Shown here piece after piece: positions 1-5,381 of a DNA stretch of 8,409 bases. The stretch covers positions 1 to 8,409 of the forward strand of contig JAKONL010000254.1 of NCBI GenBank assembly GCA_022701965.1, read 5' to 3'. This DNA comes from Burkholderiaceae bacterium (GTDB lineage: Bacteria > Pseudomonadota > Gammaproteobacteria > Burkholderiales > Burkholderiaceae). The notes beneath the pieces were generated by a model. The model saw only the letters and a program-made list of their open reading frames with translations, made no database searches and was not told the DNA's origin. Each line of letters opens with the position of its first letter. The stretch's first letter is position 1. The translations under genes were made by a program, and so were the position numbers.

Positions 1-489
1 AAGGCCGACATCGAATTCCCGAACGACCTGCTGCGCGAGATCGACCGCATGGAGTTCTACTGCTACGAGACGCGCGAGCTCATCCGCGCGAAGCACCGGC
101 CGGTGGTATTCATCACCTCCAACAACGAGAAGGAACTGCCCGACGCCTTCCTGCGCCGCTGCTTCTTCCACTACATCAAGTTCCCCGACGCGGAAACGAT
201 GAAGAGCATCGTCGCGGTGCACTTTCCCGATCTCAAGCAGGAACTGCTGGCGGCGGCCATGAAGACGTTCTACGACGTGCGCAACCTGCCGGGCATGAAG
301 AAGAAGCCGTCGACCTCCGAACTGCTCGACTGGCTCAAGCTGCTGGTCGCCGAGGACATACCGCTGGAGGCGCTGCAGAGCAAGGAAGACAAGGTCGCCG
401 TGCCCCCGCTGGTCGGAGCGCTGCTGAAGAACGAACAGGACGTGACGCTCTTCGAGAAACTCGTCTTCATGCAGCGCAACAACCGGTGA
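1..489 (+). CDS. MoxR-family AAA+ ATPase, 3' part (5' end outside window)
   Basis: Open from base 1 in frame 1 to the TGA at 487-489, giving 162 visible residues; the ATG at 49 is internal, because the upstream residues KADIEFPNDLLREIDR are typical MoxR sequence that directly follows Walker B. Visible motifs: sensor 1 in VVFITSNNEKELPDAF (Asn41-Asn42 of the fragment) and the arginine pair R52-R53 in LRRCFFHYIKFPD, followed by the C-terminal helical lid. Walker A and Walker B lie upstream of the window. MoxR ATPases are cytoplasmic hexameric ATPases that act as chaperones with VWA-domain partners (RavA-ViaA, NorQ-NorD and CoxD-CoxE are known pairs), remodelling client enzymes or helping metal-cofactor insertion. 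A CoxE-like VWA gene lies two genes downstream, which supports this role. The client here is unknown. Family assignment is firm; the biological role is inferred. Confidence 0.93.
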   Translation, partial: KADIEFPNDLLREIDRMEFYCYETRELIRAKHRPVVFITSNNEKELPDAFLRRCFFHYIKFPDAETMKSIVAVHFPDLKQELLAAAMKTFYDVRNLPGMKKKPSTSELLDWLKLLVAEDIPLEALQSKEDKVAVPPLVGALLKNEQDVTLFEKLVFMQRNNR

Positions 490-502
490 GCGGGCGCGCG
501 AC

Positions 503-1099
503 ATGGCATTCGTCGAACCGGTCGTTCTGAAGTCGCGCGGCATCGCGCTGGTGCCGCTGTCGCTCGCGCACGAGGACGGCCTGCGCGAGGCCGCCGCCGA
601 CGGCGAGCTCTGGAAGCTGCGCGTCACCTCGGTGCCCGAGCCGCAGGACACGCGCGCCTACATCGAGACCGCCCTGCAGGGCCGCGAGACGGGCTACCGG
701 TTCGCCTTCGCGGTCACCGACGACGCGACGGGCACGGTGCTCGGCACCACCAGCTTCCACGACATCGTGCCGGCGATCGCCCGGGTCGAGATCGGCTTCA
801 CCTGGTATGCCAAGCGCTGCCAGCGCACGCACGTCAACACGACCTGCAAGCTCCTGATGCTCACGCACGCCTTCGACACACTGGGCTGCAACGTGGTGGG
901 CTGGCGCACCGACAACTTCAACTTCGCCTCGCAACGCGCCATCGAGCGGCTGGGCGCGAAGCGCGACGGCGTGCTGCGCGGCCATGCGCTGCGGCGCGAC
1001 GGCACGATCCGCGACACGGTGATGTACAGCCTGACGTCGGGCGAATGGCCGGAAGTCCGCGCGCAACTGACCGACCTGCTCGCACATCGGCAGGACTGA
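503..1099 (+). CDS. GNAT family N-acetyltransferase, RimJ/RimL-like
   Basis: A 198-residue protein, the usual length for RimJ/RimL-type (COG1670) GNAT enzymes, which transfer an acetyl group from acetyl-CoA to an amino group of a protein N-terminus or a small molecule. Recognisable elements: the N-terminal segment LKSRGIALVPLSLAHEDGL; the central strand VEIGFTWYAKR (about residues 95-105); the acetyl-CoA loop region QRTHVNTTCK (107-116), with His110 where many relatives have Gly; then the helix-strand region ending in NFASQRAIERLGAKRDGVLRG; and a C-terminal RDTVMYSLTSGEWP. The start ATG lies 13 bp after the ATPase stop; the Shine-Dalgarno is weak, consistent with translation in an operon. It sits between a MoxR ATPase and its likely VWA partner. 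The substrate cannot be told from sequence; acetylation of a protein linked to that machine is speculation. Confidence 0.9.
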   Translation: MAFVEPVVLKSRGIALVPLSLAHEDGLREAAADGELWKLRVTSVPEPQDTRAYIETALQGRETGYRFAFAVTDDATGTVLGTTSFHDIVPAIARVEIGFTWYAKRCQRTHVNTTCKLLMLTHAFDTLGCNVVGWRTDNFNFASQRAIERLGAKRDGVLRGHALRRDGTIRDTVMYSLTSGEWPEVRAQLTDLLAHRQD

Positions 1100-1131
1100 A
1101 TTTCCGGCCGCGCCATCCGCGGCCCGCACCC

Positions 1132-1136
1132 GGGAG
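1132..1136 (+). promoter_or_regulatory. Ribosome binding site deciding the VWA start
   Basis: GGGAG seven bases before the ATG at 1144. It favours this start over the in-frame ATG at 1045, which lies inside the acetyltransferase gene and would add 33 residues unlike the family N-terminus. Confidence 0.65.
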
Positions 1137-1143
1137 ACACGCC

Positions 1144-2331
1144 ATGCTGATCGATTTCTTCTACACCCTGCGGGCCGCGAAGCTGCCGGTCTCGGTCAAG
1201 GAGTTCCTCACGCTGCTCGAGGCCCTGCAGGCCGACGTCGTGGGGCCGGGCTCGGACGGCGCGTTCGGCATGGACGACTTCTACTACCTGAGCCGCACTG
1301 CGCTGGTCAAGGACGAGAAGCACTACGACAAGTTCGACCGCGCCTTCGCCGGCTACTTCAGGGGCGTCGAGGTCCTGACCGACTTCACCAAGGAGATTCC
1401 GCTCGACTGGCTGCGCCGGACGCTGGAACGCGAATTCAGCCCCGAGGAGAAGGCCAAGATCGAGAAGATGGGCTGGGACGAGCTCATGGAGACGCTGAAG
1501 AAGCGCTTCGAGGAACAGAAGGAGCGCCACGAAGGCGGCAACAAGTGGATCGGAACCAACGGCACCTCGCCGTTCGGCCATGGCGGCTACAACCCGCAAG
1601 GCGTGCGCATCGGCGGCGCCGGAAAGAACCGCAGCGCGGTCAAGGTCTGGGACCAGCGCGCCTACAAGGACTACGACGACACGCAGGAACTCGGCACGCG
1701 CAACATCAAGGTCGCGCTTCGCCGCCTGCGCAAGTTCGCGCGCCAGGGCCACGTCGAGGAACTCGACCTCGACGACACCATCCGCTCGACGGCCGCCAAC
1801 GCGGGCTACCTCGACATCCGGATGCGGCCCGAGCGGCACAACAACGTGAAGGTGCTGCTGCTGATGGACGTCGGCGGCACGATGGACGAACACGTCCAGC
1901 GCATCGAGGAGCTGTTCTCGGCCGTCAAGACCGAGTTCAAGCACCTGGAGTTCTACTATTTCCACAACTGCGTCTACGACTTCATGTGGAAGAACAACCG
2001 GCGCCGCTTCGCCGAGAAGTTTGCGACCTGGGACATCCTGCGCAAGTACAACAAGGACTACAAGCTGATCTTCGTCGGCGACGCGACGATGAGTCCCTAC
2101 GAGATCCTGCAACCCGGTGGCAGCGTGGAATACAACAACGAGGAAGCCGGGGCCGAGTGGCTGCAGCGTCTGACGCACGCCTTCCCGCACTTCGCGTGGA
2201 TCAATCCCGAGCCGCAGGGCGTCTGGCAGTACCGGCAAAGCATTTCGGTGATCCAGCAGCTGATGTCGAACCGGATGTACCCGCTGACGCTCAGGGGACT
2301 CGAGGAGGCGATGCGCCTGTTGTCCAAATAA
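1144..2331 (+). CDS. CoxE-like VWA domain-containing protein (COG3825 type)
   Basis: A 395-residue cytoplasmic protein. The N-terminus MLIDFFYTLRAAKLPVSVKE is typical of CoxE-like proteins that pair with MoxR ATPases, and fits the start chosen. Around residues 135-160 is a Gly-rich conserved segment (GTNGTSPFGHGGYNPQG). The C-terminal half is a VWA domain: strand VKVLLLMDVGGTMD with the metal-site position at Asp242, then HLEFYYFHNCVYDFMW, then LIFVGDATMSPYEIL with Asp313 as the later metal-site acid, and a C-terminus with FAWINPEP and MYPLTLRGLEEAM. The MIDAS motif is DVGGT rather than canonical DxSxS, so metal binding may be weak or altered. By analogy with CoxE, NorD and ViaA it would recruit clients to the MoxR ATPase. 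It is probably cotranscribed with the two genes upstream. No strong terminator follows. Confidence 0.92.
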   Translation: MLIDFFYTLRAAKLPVSVKEFLTLLEALQADVVGPGSDGAFGMDDFYYLSRTALVKDEKHYDKFDRAFAGYFRGVEVLTDFTKEIPLDWLRRTLEREFSPEEKAKIEKMGWDELMETLKKRFEEQKERHEGGNKWIGTNGTSPFGHGGYNPQGVRIGGAGKNRSAVKVWDQRAYKDYDDTQELGTRNIKVALRRLRKFARQGHVEELDLDDTIRSTAANAGYLDIRMRPERHNNVKVLLLMDVGGTMDEHVQRIEELFSAVKTEFKHLEFYYFHNCVYDFMWKNNRRRFAEKFATWDILRKYNKDYKLIFVGDATMSPYEILQPGGSVEYNNEEAGAEWLQRLTHAFPHFAWINPEPQGVWQYRQSISVIQQLMSNRMYPLTLRGLEEAMRLLSK

Positions 2332-2381
2332 GTCACGGATCGGCGCTGAATTGCCTATGCCGAAGGGGTTATGACAAAAAT

Positions 2382-2400
2382 AGTTCAGTTTTAGAGAACT
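2382..2400. repeat. Short inverted repeat AGTTC-N9-GAACT
   Basis: Perfect 5-bp arms at 2382-2386 and 2396-2400 with a 9-bp AT-rich centre. It lies just upstream of the candidate -35 element, so it could be an operator, but arms this short may occur by chance in AT-rich DNA. Confidence 0.35.
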
Positions 2401-2407
2401 TTCAGTT
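2384..2407 (+). repeat. Direct repeat TTCAGTT, two copies
   Basis: Exact 7-bp copies at 2384-2390 and 2401-2407, 17 bp apart start to start. The second copy overlaps the candidate -35 hexamer at 2405. This arrangement would suit a regulator binding next to RNA polymerase; no known operator consensus is matched. Confidence 0.35.
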
Positions 2408-2433
2408 ACATTCGTCGCTGAGTAATCTAGAAA
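2405..2433 (+). promoter_or_regulatory. Candidate sigma70-type promoter for the hydroxylase (and perhaps tamAB)
   Basis: GTTACA (2405-2410, four of six to TTGACA), a 17-bp spacer, then TAGAAA (2428-2433, four of six to TATAAT). This would start RNA near 2440 and leave a short leader before the ATG at 2477. The match is moderate, but spacing and the AT-rich setting are appropriate. Confidence 0.35.
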
Positions 2434-2465
2434 AATAAGAAGAAAGCTCTAACAACCGTCACTCT

Positions 2466-2470
2466 GGAAG
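2466..2470 (+). promoter_or_regulatory. Ribosome binding site of the 2OG-Fe(II) oxygenase
   Basis: GGAAG six bases before the ATG at 2477. It supports that start over the in-frame ATGs at 2522 (residue 16) and 2581. Confidence 0.55.
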
Positions 2471-2476
2471 CGCAAC

Positions 2477-3373
2477 ATGTCCGCACTGCTCTCTTTCCCG
2501 TCGCCATCGCCACAGCTTCGCATGGTGCCGGACAGCACGTCCGGCGGCCACTTCGTCACGATCCGTGGCGTGCGTCTTCCGATGGAGGAGCTGGTGGACC
2601 GTTCGCTCTTCTCGGCCGAGGCCCGCCAGCGGATGAACGCCGAGCTGCTGGCAGCGGCGCCGTTCCCCCATCTGGTGCTGAAGGACCTGTTCAATCCGGC
2701 GCTGCTCGACCTGATCCTCGAGGAGTTCGACCTGCGCTCCGATGCGGGTTGGTGCGACGTGCAGAGCAGCTACGAGAAGACGCGCCGCTCGATGCTGGGC
2801 GCGAGCCTCGGGCCGGCTTCGCAGCTGTATTTCGACACGGTTAATTCCGGCTGGTTCACGGCCTGGCTGTCCGACGTGACCGGCACGCCCTACCTGCTGC
2901 CGGATCCGCAGCGTTTCGGCGGCGGCATGCACGAGAGCCGCACCGGCGGATCGTTCGCGGTGCACCGTGACTTCAACGTGCATCCGCATGTCGGCCTGAA
3001 GAACGAGATGGTGTTCATCACCTACCTCAACCGCGGCTGGCAGCGCGAGTGGGGCTCGACGCTCGAATTGTGGGATGCCCGCAAGGAGAACTGCATCACC
3101 CGCGTGATGCCCGAGTTCGGCCACACGCTGCTGATGCCGCACGGACCGGCCAGCTTCCATGGCCATCCCGAGCCCCTGAACGCGCCGGACGGTCGTCCGC
3201 GTCGCTCGGTTGCCGCCTATTTCTATACCAGCCCGCGTGCCGGCAAGAGTTCGACCGACGATTCGGTCTCGATCTTCATGAAGCCGCGCCGGGTCGACCG
3301 GGCGAAGGCCGCCGTCCGTGCGCTGACGCCTCCGATTGCCTGGAAACTGGCGCGCCGGCTCAGCGGCCGCTAG
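2477..3373 (+). CDS. 2-oxoglutarate/Fe(II)-dependent oxygenase, prolyl-4-hydroxylase-like
   Basis: A 298-residue soluble protein of the 2OG-Fe(II) oxygenase superfamily (P4H-like, PF13640 type), which couples oxidative decarboxylation of 2-oxoglutarate to hydroxylation of a substrate. The segment PFPHLVLKDLFNPALLDLILEEF (about residues 57-79) is the usual entry to this fold. The iron facial triad is visible: His163 and Asp165 in VHRDFNVHPH, and the distal His228 (or His230) in SFHGHPEPL; Arg243 in RPRRSVAAYFYT is the expected 2-oxoglutarate ligand. The C-terminal tail is basic (KPRRVDRAKAAVR and RRLSGR). No signal peptide is evident, so it is cytoplasmic. Relatives hydroxylate proteins, free amino acids or glycan-linked small molecules; the substrate here is unknown. 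Codon use differs from the neighbours, with nine Arg CGT codons by eye against about three in the twice-as-long tamA, which may mean separate ancestry. A 57-bp gap leads to tamA. Confidence 0.9.
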   Translation: MSALLSFPSPSPQLRMVPDSTSGGHFVTIRGVRLPMEELVDRSLFSAEARQRMNAELLAAAPFPHLVLKDLFNPALLDLILEEFDLRSDAGWCDVQSSYEKTRRSMLGASLGPASQLYFDTVNSGWFTAWLSDVTGTPYLLPDPQRFGGGMHESRTGGSFAVHRDFNVHPHVGLKNEMVFITYLNRGWQREWGSTLELWDARKENCITRVMPEFGHTLLMPHGPASFHGHPEPLNAPDGRPRRSVAAYFYTSPRAGKSSTDDSVSIFMKPRRVDRAKAAVRALTPPIAWKLARRLSGR

Positions 3374-3398
3374 GAACAGACCGCTACTGCATCGAAAA

Positions 3399-3427
3399 GG
3401 GGCTTTACCCCATGCTGGCAGAATGCC
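3399..3427 (+). promoter_or_regulatory. Two small hairpins in the tamA leader
   Basis: GGGG-CTTTA-CCCC at 3399-3411 and GGCA-GAA-TGCC at 3417-3427, the second ending three bases before the tamA ATG. No T tract follows either, so neither is a good terminator. No clear Shine-Dalgarno is seen here, so the structure could affect translation start, but the stems are only 4 bp. Confidence 0.25.
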
Positions 3428-3430
3428 CGC

Positions 3431-3514
3431 ATGTTCAGGGTGGCTTCCATATTTGCGCCGGCGTTCGTGCCGGCGCTGCTTTTTGCGTCCAGTGTCCTTC
3501 TCCTGCAGGGCTGC
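3431..3514 (+). other. Predicted lipoprotein (type II) signal sequence of TamA
   Basis: Residues 1-27: short N-region with Arg3, hydrophobic core AFVPALLFASSVLLL, then L25-Q26-G27 before Cys28 (codon 3512-3514). Ser at +2 is compatible with outer-membrane sorting by Lol. Cleavage by signal peptidase II and lipidation of Cys28 are predicted from the motif, not shown. Confidence 0.6.
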
Positions 3515-5329
3515 AGCCTGCTGCCCAAGCAGGACACGACCGAGACCGGCGCGCAACCGGTCTCGGGAAACGGCGAGTCCGGTCGCGGCACCGCGGACGC
3601 GTTTTCGCTGGAGGTCAAGGGTCCGACCGCCGTACGCGAGTACCTCGCGCTCCATCTCGAAATCCAGCGCTACAAGCAGATCCGCGACCTCGGCGCGACC
3701 GAGCTCTCGCGTCTCATGGTGGCGGCCGAGTCGAACGCGCGCGAACTGCTCGGCACGCTCGGCTACTTCACGCCGACGCTGACGCTCGAGCTCAAGGAAA
3801 CGCCCGGCGCCAAGACGCCGCGTGAAGTCGTCGTCACGGTGGAACCCGGCACGCAGACGCGCGTCGCCGCCGTGGACATCCGCTTCAACGGCGCGATCAC
3901 CCGCCCCGGCGACGCGCTGGCGGCCGCCCAGCAGGAAGCGATCCGCTCGGCCTGGACGCTGCGCAGCGGCCAGCTCTTCACGCAGCTCGGCTGGGACAAC
4001 GCCAAGACCGTCGGGTTGCGCACCCTCACGGCCAAGCGCTTCGCGACCGCGAGCGTGGGCAACAGCCGCGCCGACATCGATGCCGACCGCAGCGAGGCCC
4101 GGCTGGGCGTGACCTACGAATCCGGGCCGGCCTACCGCTTTGGTCCGATCAGGGTCAACGGCGCGCAACGCTACTCGGCCGACGGCGCCCGCCGCATCGC
4201 GCGCGTGCCCACCGGCGCCGACTACGACCAGCAGAAGCTGCTCGACGCCCAGCAGCGCCTCGCCAGCAGCGGCTACTACGATTCCGTCTTCCTGACCCTC
4301 GACACCGAGGGCACCGACCCGCAGGCCGCGCCGGTGATCGCCCAGGTCCGCGAGGCCCCGCTGCAGAAGGTGGTGCTGGGCGTCGGCTTCACCACCGACG
4401 GCGGCCCGCGCGTGTCGGTCGATCACGTCGACAACCAGATGCCGCTGCTCGGCTGGCGCGCCGTCTCGAAGCTCTCCATCGACCGCGTGACCCAGGCGCT
4501 CACCACCGACTGGAATTCCATTCCCGACGACAACGGCTGGCGCAAGTTCGGCTCCGGACGCCTGCAGCGCCAGAACGCGGGCACCTACGACGTCGACAGC
4601 GGCCGCGTGCGCGGCGGCATCGCCAAGCTCGGCGACCGCATCGAGCGCAGCTATTTCCTGCAGTACGACTATTCGCAGAACCGCGGCGACGGCGCACCGC
4701 CCTCGGCCGCGGCGCTGAGCGCGAACTGGGGCTGGACGGGAAAGTACTTCGACGACAACGGAGCGCCGACGCGCGGCCAGGGCCTCGCGCTTGAGCTCGG
4801 CCTGGGCCAGACGCTGATCGGCGAGAGCGTGCCGTTCGTGCGCAGCTACGCGCGCTATCTCGGCATCCTGCCCATCGGCCTGGTGCGCGGGACCGAGGGC
4901 GGCATCGCCCGCAACGCCCGGCTCCAGTTCCGCCTCGAAGGCGGCGCGGTGTTCGCCAAGGACAGCGCGAAGGTGCCGTCGACGCTGATGTTCCTCACCG
5001 GTGGCGACACGACGGTGCGCGGCTACAGCTTCCAGCAGATCGGCGCCGTGCGCGACGACGGCAGCGTCGTCGCCGGCCGCTACCTGGGCGTGGCCAGCGT
5101 CGAATGGCAGCGCCCCATCGTCTGGAACGGCAAGCTGAGCGATTTCGAGAGCACGGCCTTCGTCGACGCGGGATCGGTGGCGGATCGTTTCGGCGAACTG
5201 AAGGCCAAGGTCGGCGTCGGTGTCGGCACGCGCTGGCGCAGCCCGGTCGGGCCGGTGCAGGCCGACATCGGCTACGGCGTCGACACGCGCCGCTTCAGGC
5301 TGCACCTGCGCCTGGGCTTCACGTTCTAG
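3431..5329 (+). CDS. tamA: TamA, Omp85-family outer-membrane subunit of TAM, with a lipobox
   Basis: A 632-residue Omp85 protein, somewhat longer than E. coli TamA (577). Order: hydrophobic signal sequence (1-27) ending in LQGC at 25-28; a polar linker of about 27 residues; three POTRA domains (roughly 55-143, 144-233 and 234-310, with GTLGYFTPTLTLEL in the first and GPIRVNG...LASSGYYDSVFLTLD in the third); then a 16-strand-type barrel from about residue 313. The barrel carries the diagnostic VRGY motif of loop 6 at 529-532 (in GGDTTVRGYSF) and ends in aromatic Phe (RLGFTF), as needed for BAM-mediated insertion. With TamB it forms the TAM, which helps assemble some outer-membrane proteins and takes part in lipid transport between the membranes. 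Start chosen because no other in-frame ATG, GTG or TTG follows the upstream stop at 3371. Odd point: Cys28 is the only cysteine in the protein and sits at the lipobox. tamB follows 52 bp downstream. Confidence 0.95.
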   Translation: MFRVASIFAPAFVPALLFASSVLLLQGCSLLPKQDTTETGAQPVSGNGESGRGTADAFSLEVKGPTAVREYLALHLEIQRYKQIRDLGATELSRLMVAAESNARELLGTLGYFTPTLTLELKETPGAKTPREVVVTVEPGTQTRVAAVDIRFNGAITRPGDALAAAQQEAIRSAWTLRSGQLFTQLGWDNAKTVGLRTLTAKRFATASVGNSRADIDADRSEARLGVTYESGPAYRFGPIRVNGAQRYSADGARRIARVPTGADYDQQKLLDAQQRLASSGYYDSVFLTLDTEGTDPQAAPVIAQVREAPLQKVVLGVGFTTDGGPRVSVDHVDNQMPLLGWRAVSKLSIDRVTQALTTDWNSIPDDNGWRKFGSGRLQRQNAGTYDVDSGRVRGGIAKLGDRIERSYFLQYDYSQNRGDGAPPSAAALSANWGWTGKYFDDNGAPTRGQGLALELGLGQTLIGESVPFVRSYARYLGILPIGLVRGTEGGIARNARLQFRLEGGAVFAKDSAKVPSTLMFLTGGDTTVRGYSFQQIGAVRDDGSVVAGRYLGVASVEWQRPIVWNGKLSDFESTAFVDAGSVADRFGELKAKVGVGVGTRWRSPVGPVQADIGYGVDTRRFRLHLRLGFTF

Positions 5330-5381
5330 TCTCCCTCCTCCCCTCAATCCGACCGACGCACGCAAAGACGATTCCCTGCCG

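Larger units (their letters stand above)
2332..2476. other. AT-rich intergenic spacer
   Basis: This is the only sizeable non-coding stretch in the window. A hand count over 2371-2460 gives 30 G/C of 90, about 33 percent, far below the flanking genes. It contains an A-rich purine run near 2429-2447, the repeats and promoter candidate listed separately, and near its left end a weak possible hairpin (TCGGC at 2340-2344 with GCCGA at 2359-2363) with no T tract, so not a convincing terminator. I see no small ORF with a good ribosome site here. Confidence 0.8.

Noticed and set aside
1045..1143. Longer start for the VWA protein
   Set aside because: The added residues overlap the acetyltransferase gene and do not resemble the family; the ATG at 1144 has a good ribosome site and the conserved N-terminus.
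694..2238. Minus-strand open frame of 514 codons over the GNAT and VWA genes
   Set aside because: It is antisense to two conserved genes and shows no domain.
2340..2363. Possible terminator after the VWA gene
   Set aside because: Only a 5-bp stem with a 14-base loop and no T tract.
1545..2438. Plus-strand 297-codon frame inside the VWA gene
   Set aside because: It is an out-of-frame shadow with Arg/Ala/Gln-rich content and no domain.
3416..3431. Sigma54-like element (TGGCA with GC twelve bases after GG)
   Set aside because: The implied transcription start would fall inside tamA after its ATG, and the -12 part lacks the TT before GC.
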